Assembly: GCF_020404765.1 (NCBI RefSeq)
Contig: NZ_JAIVEM010000140.1
Span: forward strand, 248,001 to 312,000
Length of the DNA stretch: 64,000 bases
Origin: Paenibacillus sp. BJ-4
GTDB taxonomy: Bacteria; Bacillota; Bacilli; Paenibacillales; Paenibacillaceae
Direction of reading: 5' to 3'
The position numbers were made by a program, and so were the translations under genes. This document shows, in pieces, positions 9,426 through 19,211 of this stretch. Below the pieces are notes generated by a model. It did no database searches. It worked only from the letters and a program-made list of their open reading frames with translations, and was not told the DNA's origin. Position 1 is the first letter of the stretch; every line of letters starts with the position of its first letter.

Positions 9426-9503
9426 TTTTTTAGCATATCCTTCTATAACTTATTTTAGCGCATCTGAATAATCAATGTAACTGAATATGACTGAATGTGA
9501 CTG

Positions 9504-12500
9504 TTACTTAGTGAAAATTTTAACCTCCTTCGGAGCGAGGGTCACGGTGATCGAACCGTTGTTGATCTGAATGGAATCGTTGCTTAGTTGGTTGGTCAGA
9601 CGGGTGCCGTTGGACAGGTTGTCAAAGTTGCCAATGGTGCGGGTTTGACTGCTCCACGAGTTGTTGATGAGTACGATGGCCTCGTCGCCATTTTTAGAGC
9701 GCTGGAAGCTGTAAAAGGAGTCGTCTACCCACTTTTCCTTTTGGCTCCCGTTTTGCAGGGCAGGATGGCTGTTGCGGACACGGTTCAGCTTAGCGATGTA
9801 CTGATACAGATCATGATTGGCGTTAAACACAACGTTTTCCCGGTTAGCAGGATCATCTCCGCCACTAAAGCCTTGCTCGGTGCCTTGATAGATGATAGGA
9901 ATCCCGCGTGAGGTCAAAGTAAAGCCCAAGGCAGCTTTGAGCTGAGGCCATTTGTCATAGTTAGCACCCGGCTTGCCGGAGGCGTCATTCAGGAAACGTT
10001 TTACATCATGATTATCGATAAATACGCCGTTGGTCTGGGCATCGCGATAGTGACGATCATCTGAGTATCGTTCCTTGATTTTCTTCATAGATTGATCGTG
10101 TCCGAACACATCCTTGATTGTATAATACATCGGAAAATCCAGCGCGGCATCGAGATATCGGGTATAATCGCCCACATAAGCGGGGTCGCCACTGTAAATT
10201 TCACCGATGGTAAAGGTATTGGCCGCTTGGTCAAAATCCTTCAGGAACCCTTTGGGTACATGCTTCACAGTGTCCACCCGCAGTCCGTCGACCCCCGACT
10301 CGTTCAACAGCCATTTGATCCAGTTTTTGAGCTCATTTGCTGTTGCAGGGTTGTCCTGATTCAGGTCATCTAATCCAGCCACATCACCGTTTTCGATTTT
10401 CGATTGGTTGTTGGAGCTGTAGTCTGCTCCTGTGATGTCGCCATTGTGATGATACCAGTCCGCTTTGTCAAAAGGAGCCTTGGCGATGCCGTTCCCAGGT
10501 TGAAAATCGCCAGTGTGATTGGGAACTACGTCCAGCATAACAGCGATATTTTTGTCGTGTGCTTTACCAACCAGCTCTTTGAACTTGTCCATGGTACCAA
10601 TATGTCCGTCTACCGCATAAAAATCATACGTATGATAGCCGTGGTAAGCGTATTCGCTCTTTTGCATCGTTACCGGAGTAATCCAGATGGCGGTAAACCC
10701 CATATTTTTAATGTAGTCGAGTTGGTTAATAATACCTTGAAAATCGCCACCATGCCACTTGCGCTGATCGCTGTTGTTGGAATTGAAACCACCGTAATTA
10801 TCGTTGGATGGATCTCCGTTGCTAAATCGGTCTGTCATGATAAAATAAATGCTCTGTTTGCTCCAATCTGTGTTGAGGGGAGTGGGCTTGGAGAGGGTAT
10901 TCAGATCTATAGGAGTGAAGGCGCCCGAAGGCGCCTCCGTTTGAATAGTTACTTCAACTCCGTTAGAGTTGGGTACGTACGTAGAAGTGCCTACGTTTAA
11001 GGGTGCACCCGAAAGTTCCACTGTTTGGATAGTTCCTGCAACTTCGTTGAGGTTGGTTGTGTAGGTGGAAGTCCCTACGCTGAGGATGCTCCCCGAAGGT
11101 GCCCCTGTTCGGATAGTTCCTGCAGTTCCGTTAGAGCCGGGTGTGTAGGTAGAAATTCCCGTGCTGAAAAGGTAGTTTTTCGTGTTGTTGCTGTCCCAGT
11201 TGTTATTGCCGTCATTAAAGGCAGCTTCCAATTGGGAGGCAGACTTAATATCGACGGTAATTTTGGCATAGCCGCTAATTTCGGCATCCTGCATTTTTAC
11301 ACCAGGCGCAGCAGTCCAGTTTCCGCCAGCCGGGCGGTAGTGAATATAAGGCGAGTTAAAGCCTTTTTTGTAGTATACCGTTACCTTGTTAGTTGTACCG
11401 CCGCCATCCCCGGGAATCGTGCCCGCTGGAGCGCCTGATGTGATCGTTCCTGCATTGCCGCTGTTACCGGGCGTGTAAGTAGAAGTGCCCGTGCTGAAGG
11501 AGTAGTTTTTGGTGTTGTTGCTGTCCCAGCTGTTATTACCGTCGTTAAAAGCGGCTTCCAATTGGGAGGCAGACCCGATATCGATGGAAATTTTGGCATA
11601 GCCGCTAATTTCGGCCTCCTGCATTTTCACACCAGGCGCAGCAGTCCAGCTTCCCCCAGCCGGACGGTAGTGAATATAAGGTGAGTTGAAGCCTTTTTTG
11701 TAGTATATAGTTACTTTGTTGCCTGTACCGCCATCGTTATCGCCGGGCTTGGCCTTGTTTACGATATACTGTTTGAATCCACTCATTTCACCGGTTGGTG
11801 AGCCGTCGTTGTTGACGAGATTGTTCAGTCGTAAAAGTGTAAAGCCGTGATAACCGAACTTTGTGATTTTTTCTTCGATTTTTTGGAAGCCGCTGCCGCC
11901 CGTTGGGAGTGCGTTTTCACCATTCAGGCGAACGCCCTTCGTATTTGCAATCGAGGAGACGGTATCTACCAGTGTGGACGGCAAGGAATAATTCGGTGCA
12001 GTGCCGCTGTCATTCATCTCCAGTGCAGTAAAGGTCAAATCCAGATCGGCATCCTTGAATTTCTGAATCAGACGATTGTAATCATAATATCCGCCTGCAT
12101 GCTCTGTGCTGTGAGGCATGGCAGGGTTGTTCATCTGCCAGTGCAGGCCAGAAATCTTGGCTCCGATCCGGACACCGAACACGGAATCGAAGTTTTTGTG
12201 GGCAACTGCTCCGATGACGCCCAAATGGTTTTCGAGCACGCTTTGGTACCACGACAGAAAATCCTTCCCATACGTGGAATTATACCCGCCGTTCGTGTAG
12301 AATCCGTCCCCGTCGCTCGGCGGATTGATTTGGCTAAGGCTGCTTAGCTTGGTACCCCAAGCCGCATTAATCTTGTCCAATGATCCATACTTTTCATTCA
12401 TGGCTGTGCGGAACGCATTTTTGGCTGTTTCCGTATAGGCTTGGAACTTGCCGCGTGCCGGGTAGCTCCATCCTGCCGCCGGATAGTACGACGGGTATCG

Positions 12501-13097
12501 CAATTCACCGGAAGGACCGCCGCTTAAATAAATTTTGGGAATAATGCTTTTGTATCCGGCAAAATTTTCAGCGAACGAAGCATACAGCTCGTCATATTGC
12601 TTGCCAGTTCCGCTCCATAGTGGCGAAAGGGCTTCGTTATTAACATAGCCACTTTCGTCCTTGAACTGCATTTCATCTGCACTGCCCTTGCTCGACAGCC
12701 AGCTTGGCAGCGGGATATTGCAGTCATCCCCTACATTTCCTCCGCACTTATGCGTAGAGATAATAGGAACCCACTTCAGACCTGCTTCTTTCACAGCATC
12801 TGCATAGGTTTTGTAATAGCTCCAATCGAACTGGTTATCGCCTGCGCTCTCCACATAGCCCCACCAGACGTCGGTGGTGATGGCATACACGCCGTTACTT
12901 TTCAACGTTTGCAGCTGCTTTTTGAATGCGCCCCAGTCATTGATTTTCGCCAGCGGCCCCATGACAGAAGCCTGAAAATCATCAGCAACCGCAGCGCTCG
13001 CGGTATTGGAGGGTGAGCCAATGAAGGCGGTCAGAGACAGCACAAGGCTTAGCAGAATCAGGCGCCCTTTGTTCCATAGACTTCGATACAAGGTCAA
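9504..13097 (-). CDS. Secreted beta-amylase / alpha-amylase fusion with two CBM25 modules
   Basis: 1197 aa bifunctional starch-degrading enzyme. Order: Sec signal peptide ending SNTASA; GH14 beta-amylase (about residues 35-455) with the acid Glu in GGPSGELRYPS and the base Glu in RLNGENALPTGG; two CBM25 starch-binding modules (coded by about 11490-11730 and 11150-11395) each starting NKVTIYYKKGFNSPYIHYR or nearly so; a repetitive linker; and a GH13 alpha-amylase with HGGDFQG, DVVPNHTGD, the nucleophile in DGLRVDTVKH, the acid Glu in TIGEIYSGD and the third carboxylate in FIDNHDV. This arrangement matches the known P. polymyxa amylase precursor, which is reported to be cut into separate beta and alpha forms. 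GGGGAGG abuts ATG (13106), but is 9 bp before TTG at 13097, so TTG is preferred. GH13 region I has P where V is usual (DVVPNH). Confidence 0.95.
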   Translation of the reverse strand: MTLYRSLWNKGRLILLSLVLSLTAFIGSPSNTASAAVADDFQASVMGPLAKINDWGAFKKQLQTLKSNGVYAITTDVWWGYVESAGDNQFDWSYYKTYADAVKEAGLKWVPIISTHKCGGNVGDDCNIPLPSWLSSKGSADEMQFKDESGYVNNEALSPLWSGTGKQYDELYASFAENFAGYKSIIPKIYLSGGPSGELRYPSYYPAAGWSYPARGKFQAYTETAKNAFRTAMNEKYGSLDKINAAWGTKLSSLSQINPPSDGDGFYTNGGYNSTYGKDFLSWYQSVLENHLGVIGAVAHKNFDSVFGVRIGAKISGLHWQMNNPAMPHSTEHAGGYYDYNRLIQKFKDADLDLTFTALEMNDSGTAPNYSLPSTLVDTVSSIANTKGVRLNGENALPTGGSGFQKIEEKITKFGYHGFTLLRLNNLVNNDGSPTGEMSGFKQYIVNKAKPGDNDGGTGNKVTIYYKKGFNSPYIHYRPAGGSWTAAPGVKMQEAEISGYAKISIDIGSASQLEAAFNDGNNSWDSNNTKNYSFSTGTSTYTPGNSGNAGTITSGAPAGTIPGDGGGTTNKVTVYYKKGFNSPYIHYRPAGGNWTAAPGVKMQDAEISGYAKITVDIKSASQLEAAFNDGNNNWDSNNTKNYLFSTGISTYTPGSNGTAGTIRTGAPSGSILSVGTSTYTTNLNEVAGTIQTVELSGAPLNVGTSTYVPNSNGVEVTIQTEAPSGAFTPIDLNTLSKPTPLNTDWSKQSIYFIMTDRFSNGDPSNDNYGGFNSNNSDQRKWHGGDFQGIINQLDYIKNMGFTAIWITPVTMQKSEYAYHGYHTYDFYAVDGHIGTMDKFKELVGKAHDKNIAVMLDVVPNHTGDFQPGNGIAKAPFDKADWYHHNGDITGADYSSNNQSKIENGDVAGLDDLNQDNPATANELKNWIKWLLNESGVDGLRVDTVKHVPKGFLKDFDQAANTFTIGEIYSGDPAYVGDYTRYLDAALDFPMYYTIKDVFGHDQSMKKIKERYSDDRHYRDAQTNGVFIDNHDVKRFLNDASGKPGANYDKWPQLKAALGFTLTSRGIPIIYQGTEQGFSGGDDPANRENVVFNANHDLYQYIAKLNRVRNSHPALQNGSQKEKWVDDSFYSFQRSKNGDEAIVLINNSWSSQTRTIGNFDNLSNGTRLTNQLSNDSIQINNGSITVTLAPKEVKIFTK
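11150..11730 (-). repeat. Tandem CBM25-coding repeat (period about 330 bp)
   Basis: The two CBM25 modules are nearly identical at the DNA level over ~240 bp each, including the string coding for YYKKGFNSPYIHYRPAGG, and are each followed by a linker of the form TSTYTPG-SG-AGTI-SGAP-G. The high identity suggests recent duplication or gene conversion. Confidence 0.8.
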
Positions 13098-13106
13098 TCC
13101 GATCAT

Positions 13107-13424
13107 CCTCCCCAAAGCATAGTCTATTTCGACAACATATTGTAAACGTCTACAAAAATAGTATAAAGCAAGCGGTTGCACAAAAAGAAGAATTTATTGC
13201 ACACTCAGGGTGGACAAATATGACATTCTCGTTAGCAACCGTGTGCTTAAAATGAATCCAGGCAAAATAATAAGCCATAGGTCTGAGTAAGACGCATGCC
13301 TTTTAGGGTTGTGCGGATAGCCAATGCCAGCATAGGGGAAAGCGAACCTGAGCGTATAAAAGTCTTGTTCCAGCCTGTATGGAAGGAAAGTATGGCCGAG
13401 GCTGCTTGTTTCATCGTAACTTGC
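13107..13424. other. Intergenic region between aguA and the amylase gene
   Basis: 318 bp. It holds the amylase promoter with the cre-like site (13141-13165). The remaining ~200 bp next to the end of aguA has short open frames on both strands, none with a ribosome site or recognisable product. No clear terminator hairpin was found. Confidence 0.5.
13141..13154 (-). promoter_or_regulatory. Candidate catabolite-response element (cre) of the amylase gene
   Basis: The reverse strand reads TGTAGACGTTTACA, one mismatch from the CcpA consensus. It lies just downstream of TATACT (13160-13165), a plausible -10, so CcpA binding would block transcription when glucose is present. No binding data. Confidence 0.55.
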
Positions 13425-15635
13425 TTAATAAATGGGGCGATTCTTTTGGTCAGCAATACCGCTTTTGCGGTAAAAATACGTATTGATCCGATCCCGCCAT
13501 TCCTTGGCGTGTTCAGCCTGATGCTCCAGCCGCTCCAGCACCTGTTCATATAGCCCTTCATTCAGTTGCTCTCGCAGACTGATCCATGTGTCTTTGAGAC
13601 GGGCCGCCCGTTCCGCACCTTCGAAATGGGTATCATATATGTGCTGAATGACCGTTTGGCCGGAGTGGAGCGTGTGCGTATACGGAACATGGTGAAAGAA
13701 TAATAGCAGATCATCCGGGCAGGTGTCAGTAGATTCGTAAATATCGGCATGGGGAGAAAAATATTGTCCTGCATAACCCGTTCCGGTTGCGGTCGTGCGA
13801 TCTACCCCGATTCCCCAGCAATCGGCAAAATGATAAGTGCCCCACATTGAATATTCGTATCCGTCGACATCGGGTCCGTAGTGGTGACCGGGACTGACCA
13901 TCCAGCCGACCCCGAGAGGAGCAGTGTAGGACTCGTAAATATTCCATGAATCGAGCAGCATTTGCTTGATAGCAGGAAATAAATCTGTACCGCTGTCCCC
14001 ATCTTCTTGTCCGCTAAACGTCAGCCGAACCCACTCATCCGCGATTTCGTCTGCGGATAGCTCCGGGTCCCATGCTAACCGACCATACCCGTAAAGGTTG
14101 GACTGGGCGAGCAAATGTCCGGTCCAATTGGCGTCTGCTCCAATATTGGATACAGCGGTGATCCCATAGTTGATGTGAGAGGCATGAACAATAGCTTTTC
14201 TGCCACTGGAAGCAGAATCGCTCTTGCTATGCAGAGCGCCGCTTACGATGCGCTTGATAGTAGAGCCTTTTCCCTGTGCGTAGGTGTCAAAATCCAGTAT
14301 CTCCTTCCATTGCGAAACAAGATAACACAGATGTCGCTGCTGTCCCGTGTACTCCTGTGCAATCTGGAATTCCAGCAGTACCTGGGTAGCTTCCAGCGCG
14401 CCGAACAGGGGGGAGACAGGCTCCCGCACCTGAAAATCCATGGGGCCATTTTTAATTTGCAAAATGACGTTGTCCCGGAATAGCCCATCCAGTGGTTTAA
14501 AATGGTCAAAGGCTGCGCGAGCCCGATCCGTCTTGCGGTCGCGCCAATCCTGCTTGCAGTCGTAGACAAAGCAGCGCCAAATCACGCGTCCGCCATAGGG
14601 CTGCAACGCATCTGCCAGCATATTGGCTCCATCGGCGTGATGACGCCCGTAGCTGAACGGGCCAGGCCGATTCTCGGAATCGGCCTTTACCACGAAACCG
14701 CCCAGATCAGGAACGGCGGTGTAGACTTCCCGGGCTTTGGCCCGCCACCATTCAGCTACACCGGGGTCCAGAGGATCGGCGGTGGTTAGCCCGCCGATCT
14801 GCATAGGACTGGCATAGTTAATGCTCAAGTAAATTTGGATGCCATAGGTGCGGAACACCGCAGCCACTCTGGCCACATCCGGTAGAAATGTATCTGTAAT
14901 CAGCTTCGTTTCTACGTGGTGGACATTCACATTGTTAATGGATAGCGCCTGAATGCCAACAGAGGCAAGGAGACGGGCGTAGTCTCGAAGGCGGTCCATA
15001 TTTGTAGTAAAGGCATGATTGTCGTAGAAAATGGATGCTCCCGCGTATCCGCGTTCTACACTACCGTCCATGTTATCCCAATGGTTGATCATGCGAATGG
15101 GATTAGCCGGATTGGACAATATGTCTAGAATGGGAGCCTGCAAGAATTCGGTGGTGGATTGTAGCTTACCATCCAGTCCTCCCTGCAGGTAGCGCAGCAG
15201 ATGAAAAACCCCGTATAATACGCCTTTACTCGTCTGGCCGGACACAGTGACGTACGCTCCCTTGATATCATCGTTATCAGATGAAGCTGGATGGGCCGGG
15301 TTGGAAATTTTCATCCCGCGAATTCGGTAGCCTTCTGTGCTCACTTCTGCCTGTTCTTCTGCGCCAAATCGTTCTGCAACCCATGGATGCTCTTGGAACG
15401 TACCCAAAGCAATGGATGGCGCACTCACAGGAACGGCGCTGATCCTTGGCTGCTGTCCGAACATAGAGGTCAATCCGTGTTGAAGCTCATTCGCAGCCGT
15501 GTGAAGCACTTCATCTGCCTCTTGAACTATGATGACCCTGCACCAAGTGGGCAAATCGTCCACCTTTCGATTGCGGCGATAATGCAGCCAAGCGTCATAG
15601 CCGCTCTCTTTTTGCATATCCATACGCTTGCTCAT
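13425..15635 (-). CDS. aguA: Alpha-glucuronidase, GH67
   Basis: 736 aa, no signal peptide, so intracellular. It removes (4-O-methyl-)glucuronic acid from the non-reducing-end xylose of aldouronates derived from glucuronoxylan. GH67 hallmarks: NPANPIRMINHWDNMDG and the segment with YAGASIFYD in the N-terminal third, the catalytic-site region FVVKADSENRPGPFSYGR, WRCFVYDCKQDWRDRK, DNVILQIKNGPMDFQVREP, and the C-terminal FYRKSGI followed by DQKNRPIY. AGGAGG lies 8 bp before the ATG. It is downstream of the GH52 gene with a 36-bp gap and in the same direction, an operon. Length is slightly above the usual ~690 aa. Confidence 0.95.
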   Translation of the reverse strand: MSKRMDMQKESGYDAWLHYRRNRKVDDLPTWCRVIIVQEADEVLHTAANELQHGLTSMFGQQPRISAVPVSAPSIALGTFQEHPWVAERFGAEEQAEVSTEGYRIRGMKISNPAHPASSDNDDIKGAYVTVSGQTSKGVLYGVFHLLRYLQGGLDGKLQSTTEFLQAPILDILSNPANPIRMINHWDNMDGSVERGYAGASIFYDNHAFTTNMDRLRDYARLLASVGIQALSINNVNVHHVETKLITDTFLPDVARVAAVFRTYGIQIYLSINYASPMQIGGLTTADPLDPGVAEWWRAKAREVYTAVPDLGGFVVKADSENRPGPFSYGRHHADGANMLADALQPYGGRVIWRCFVYDCKQDWRDRKTDRARAAFDHFKPLDGLFRDNVILQIKNGPMDFQVREPVSPLFGALEATQVLLEFQIAQEYTGQQRHLCYLVSQWKEILDFDTYAQGKGSTIKRIVSGALHSKSDSASSGRKAIVHASHINYGITAVSNIGADANWTGHLLAQSNLYGYGRLAWDPELSADEIADEWVRLTFSGQEDGDSGTDLFPAIKQMLLDSWNIYESYTAPLGVGWMVSPGHHYGPDVDGYEYSMWGTYHFADCWGIGVDRTTATGTGYAGQYFSPHADIYESTDTCPDDLLLFFHHVPYTHTLHSGQTVIQHIYDTHFEGAERAARLKDTWISLREQLNEGLYEQVLERLEHQAEHAKEWRDRINTYFYRKSGIADQKNRPIY

Positions 15636-15671
15636 ATTTGACGCCTCCTTTTGGACAGGTGAAGATTAGTA

Positions 15672-17870
15672 TCAGACATGCTGCTCCTGATCCTGACTCA
15701 GATGCCGGGGAAGAGTCAGACGGTTGCCCTTGCCTTCATACAGCCATAAAATTGCGGTAACTCCGCGCGGGTAATATTTGCTGCCGTGGGCTATGCCGGA
15801 GAGCATTTGGTCGCTCCAGCACCAATAGGATTCCTCAGGATGCAGGAGCCATGAGACATGGGCAGCATCTGCGGCCTGCCCTGCTTCCTCCCAAGGCAGC
15901 TCCAGCAGCTCACGGGCAATAAACTGCGACAGATAGATTTTACTCAGCCAGGAGTTGTTACTGGTCGAGGACAGCTTCCAGCCTCCATCATCGAACAGGC
16001 AGACACCTGGCACCAGCACAGTTTCCAAATGGCGTTGTAGTGCTTGTATATACCCGCCAAACCGTCCATCGGGCTTAAGCGCGTCCTCACATCCTGTAAA
16101 GTAAGGGAAGATCAGCCCCTCAATCGCAGGGATAATCTGCGAATCATTGCCCTCCTGAACGACGGCAGGAATATAGCCCTTGTCTGTCATATGCGCTGTG
16201 ATCGCTGCTGCGCATTTGTCAGCCTGTAAGCCAGCCTCCCGTGCAAGCGAGTCGAGCCCCTCTGAGGCAAATATCTTTTCCAGTGCAACATATACCGCCC
16301 AGCATTTGCTGCCTAAATAAATGTTGTTGCGGGACTGACCCAGAGAAACGTCCAGACTGTCGTAGGTCGTTATTTCCGCGCCCCCAAGGGTTCTGGAGCT
16401 GTCCAGGCCCATCAAGCCGTTTCGTTGTGCCGGGTCCGGGTGATCCCGCCGCAGCATGCTTTCAAAGCAATCACACAGGACAGGCAGCATACGTGTCGTA
16501 AATGACTGATCCTGTGTCTGCTCGATATATACCGTGGCGCAGCATAGCCAGTTCACCAGCTCTTCATGGCTCATATAAGAGAAGCAGCCGTCAATTCCTG
16601 CCAGCTCATAACAGGAGTAACCCTGCCGGGAGAACACATTTGCCACGCCCATATCATGCGTAAACGTGATCCCGCCCGGATAGGTCTGTTCCTCTCCCGG
16701 AAAGCGTACCTCATCGCGGTAGCTGTACCGTTTGACAAACCACTCCAGTTCATTGCGTACCGTCCATGGGTTCAAAATCAATTCATAATAAAGCTGATCC
16801 GCCGTCAGATCGAGCGTATTCATCATCCGATACTCGCCTTCGTTCACAACCCAGATTGGTTCTCCATCTGTTTGCTGACTAAGCAACTGGGTACTGCCGT
16901 AGTAACTGTGAATGGACTGTGAGAGCATAAATTCCTGATCCGGGCTCAAGCTTGTCGACTCTATCCAGCGATTAGCCTGAACACAGGCCGTGGTCAGGTC
17001 TGTAAAATGCTCCAAGGCATAGCTCGCCACGTCTTCAATATCCTTGAATAGCCGGGTGTAGTAATAGGTTGCTTCGATGCCTGTCGTCACGATGCCGCCG
17101 CGATAAAAGCATATAGCGAAGGAGTACGTGCGCTTTTCGCCTGCGGGAACGTCCATGAGGAGCGCACCCGTCGCGCCCAGCCCAAAGGATAAATTCTCAG
17201 CCATGGTTTCCCCAAGCAGTGTCTCCATTGCAAATCCGCTGGCAGGTACCGCTTCCCTGCTGTTGGTCACAATACCTGTGCTACGTCCTTGGCCGATGCC
17301 TGTGATTCTTTCCTCCAATTGGGTAGAATCCGTAGCGTCCCTGCGTGGGTCTTTTCCTACAATGCGTATGCCGCTGTACGGATCACTACCCTGATAGCCG
17401 AAAAAAGCTCTCCGCGCAGCAGTTCCCTGCGTGTTATCGATTGTCAGCTCGGCAAATACTGCCGGAACCAGCGCTGCCCGCATCTCGTTTGTATCCGCAG
17501 TTCCCGGCTCGGGCACCGGACGAACGGGAGAGTACAGCCGGAACGTCAGATCGCCGGCCTGCCATGTATCTGTCCCTGCTTTTAGCTCACGGGTGATATC
17601 CTGATCGGCAAAGGCAACGAGCATCGGCTCCGTTTTTTTATCCTTTTTCTCTACATCATAGCGGGTACTTTCGTCCTCTGCAGATGCAAAAAAAGGAAGC
17701 GCTTCGTATACGCTGCCGTCTCTGGATTGCAGCCCGATATATACATTTTCATCGGCAGGCTTGCCCAGCTCCAAGCCGAGTCCACCGCGATTGCCTTTGA
17801 ACCCGAGCGTAAAGCTGGAAAAGGCCCCGATAGGTGAGTGTTGCGTGTTATAAAATATATTTTTCGTCAT
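15672..17870 (-). CDS. Beta-xylosidase, GH52
   Basis: 732 aa intracellular enzyme that releases xylose from xylo-oligosaccharides. It aligns by eye along its whole length with the GH52 enzyme of Geobacillus stearothermophilus: start NIFYNTQHSPIGAFSSFTLG, ALVPAVFAELTIDNTQGT, the nucleophile Glu in WVVNEGEYRMMNT, the acid/base Asp in GLMGLDSSRTLGGAE, and the C-terminal GSKYYPRGVTAILWL. GAAAGGGG stands 9 bp before the ATG. First gene of the operon with aguA, divergent from the AraC-type gene at 18087, which is the likely regulator. GH52 is a small family and is not usually coupled with GH67 elsewhere; here the two make functional sense together. Confidence 0.95.
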   Translation of the reverse strand: MTKNIFYNTQHSPIGAFSSFTLGFKGNRGGLGLELGKPADENVYIGLQSRDGSVYEALPFFASAEDESTRYDVEKKDKKTEPMLVAFADQDITRELKAGTDTWQAGDLTFRLYSPVRPVPEPGTADTNEMRAALVPAVFAELTIDNTQGTAARRAFFGYQGSDPYSGIRIVGKDPRRDATDSTQLEERITGIGQGRSTGIVTNSREAVPASGFAMETLLGETMAENLSFGLGATGALLMDVPAGEKRTYSFAICFYRGGIVTTGIEATYYYTRLFKDIEDVASYALEHFTDLTTACVQANRWIESTSLSPDQEFMLSQSIHSYYGSTQLLSQQTDGEPIWVVNEGEYRMMNTLDLTADQLYYELILNPWTVRNELEWFVKRYSYRDEVRFPGEEQTYPGGITFTHDMGVANVFSRQGYSCYELAGIDGCFSYMSHEELVNWLCCATVYIEQTQDQSFTTRMLPVLCDCFESMLRRDHPDPAQRNGLMGLDSSRTLGGAEITTYDSLDVSLGQSRNNIYLGSKCWAVYVALEKIFASEGLDSLAREAGLQADKCAAAITAHMTDKGYIPAVVQEGNDSQIIPAIEGLIFPYFTGCEDALKPDGRFGGYIQALQRHLETVLVPGVCLFDDGGWKLSSTSNNSWLSKIYLSQFIARELLELPWEEAGQAADAAHVSWLLHPEESYWCWSDQMLSGIAHGSKYYPRGVTAILWLYEGKGNRLTLPRHLSQDQEQHV

Positions 17871-18086
17871 ATCATGAAACCCCTTTCAAAATAAAAAGTG
17901 ACTTTCATACACAAAAGTATTTTGCAGTATGTTCATATATCCGTCATATGCTATACTCACTTGATCTCATATAGAGCCTAGCATGCTACGCTCTGAGGAA
18001 CCATTGTCAAATCGCTCAACTATTTATCCAAATCGCACTAAAAACGATATACTGGAGTAAATACGATGTAAGCCAGGAGGGAAGAC

Positions 18087-19031
18087 ATGTCAGCACCACG
18101 TTTACCGAAGCGTCCAGATCATCCAGAGCTTACGGCTGCCGGAGAGGAATTCTTTTTTCCCGATGTGCGGACTACGGTCAATCTGTTTGCCATACATACG
18201 CGAAGTGTCGGAAGAGACTGGAGCTATCCGCCACATGAGCATCCTCAATATGAGATTAACATCGTGCTTGCGGGAGAACAGATCATGGTTGTGGATGGTC
18301 GCAGCTATACGCAGCGTGAGGGTGATCTGGTGCTTCTGCGCCCGGGAATCGTCCATTCCAGCCATAGTAGCGGAGAGGGCTTTACGTATTTTTGCATGCA
18401 TTTTGATATTGATGATAAGTTGTTTCTTTCGCTGCTGAGCCGCTTGGAGCAAGTGCTGTTTCCGGCTGAAGGCACAGTAGCGGGGCAGATGGGGCCCGCG
18501 CTGAGCAAGCTGCTCGATCTTTCTGCGCCAGAAGGCATAGGAGCAGGCGGTGATTCGGTGGCCAAACGTATGCGAATTCAGTCCGCTGTATTTGAGTTGT
18601 TCGCAACTTTGTGGGAGGCGGTATCCAGCGAAGCGGCACATCTGCCGGGGCGCGGATACGTGCAGGCTGAACTTGCCCATCAGATTGCCAGCCGTCTTCA
18701 GCGCAGGGTAAATCAGCCTTTTGGACAAGTTGGCTCGGTGGAGAAACAGGATGGAATCGAGGGGATTTCATCTGAGCTGGGCATTAGTGTGTCCCATTGT
18801 AATCGTGTATTCCGGAGTATCTTCGGCGTATCCCCCCGTGTATATCTATCCGGGCTTGTCCTGCATGAGGCCAAGTTGCTGTTGGCTGATCCGCAATGGT
18901 CGGTGCAGCAAATTGCCGATATGTTGGGTTACGGAGATATTGCGCATTTTAGCAGACAGTTCAAGCGTTGGTCTGGTCAGTCGCCGACATCCTACCGTAA
19001 AAGCACGGTGCAGGACAGCCTATCCGAATAA
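18087..19031 (+). CDS. AraC family regulator with N-terminal cupin domain
   Basis: 314 aa cytoplasmic transcription factor. The N-terminal cupin-like sensor carries PPHEHPQYEINIVLAG and GDLVLLRPGIVHSSH; the C-terminal ~100 residues are a two-motif AraC domain (ISSELGISVSHCNRVFR, then YGDIAHFSRQFKRWSGQSP). GGAGGG precedes the ATG. A -10-like TATACT is at about 18047-18052. It is divergent from the GH52/GH67 operon, so control of that operon by xylo-oligosaccharide or aldouronate is the simple reading (inference). Confidence 0.9.
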   Translation: MSAPRLPKRPDHPELTAAGEEFFFPDVRTTVNLFAIHTRSVGRDWSYPPHEHPQYEINIVLAGEQIMVVDGRSYTQREGDLVLLRPGIVHSSHSSGEGFTYFCMHFDIDDKLFLSLLSRLEQVLFPAEGTVAGQMGPALSKLLDLSAPEGIGAGGDSVAKRMRIQSAVFELFATLWEAVSSEAAHLPGRGYVQAELAHQIASRLQRRVNQPFGQVGSVEKQDGIEGISSELGISVSHCNRVFRSIFGVSPRVYLSGLVLHEAKLLLADPQWSVQQIADMLGYGDIAHFSRQFKRWSGQSPTSYRKSTVQDSLSE

Positions 19032-19211
19032 AAGTATATCTCCAAGGGCGGCTCAATTGTCCTCATGTCCGGAGCATTCAGCCAGCGTCCGATGGGCTTT
19101 GGTACTACATATGGGGCGGCGAATGGCGCAATCGAAAGCTTATCACCTGACTATAAAACAGTTGAGTACGGACCTGAGAAGGTGGACGACAATTTAGAAG
19201 ATAATTTTTAA
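19032..19211 (+). pseudogene. Fragment of a short-chain dehydrogenase gene
   Basis: A forward frame directly after the AraC gene encodes KYISKGGSIVLMSGAFSQRP, then TYGAANGAIESL, and ends at a TAA. The first part looks like the strand-loop before the catalytic Tyr region of an SDR, and YGAANGAIESL resembles the helix that follows. There is no start, no nucleotide-binding half, and the tail (PDYKTVEYGPEKVDDN) is unlike SDRs. Probably a decayed remnant. Confidence 0.45.

Noticed and set aside
13247..13424. Short reverse frame after aguA
   Set aside because: No ribosome site, and most of it overlaps the end of aguA in another frame; no recognisable product.
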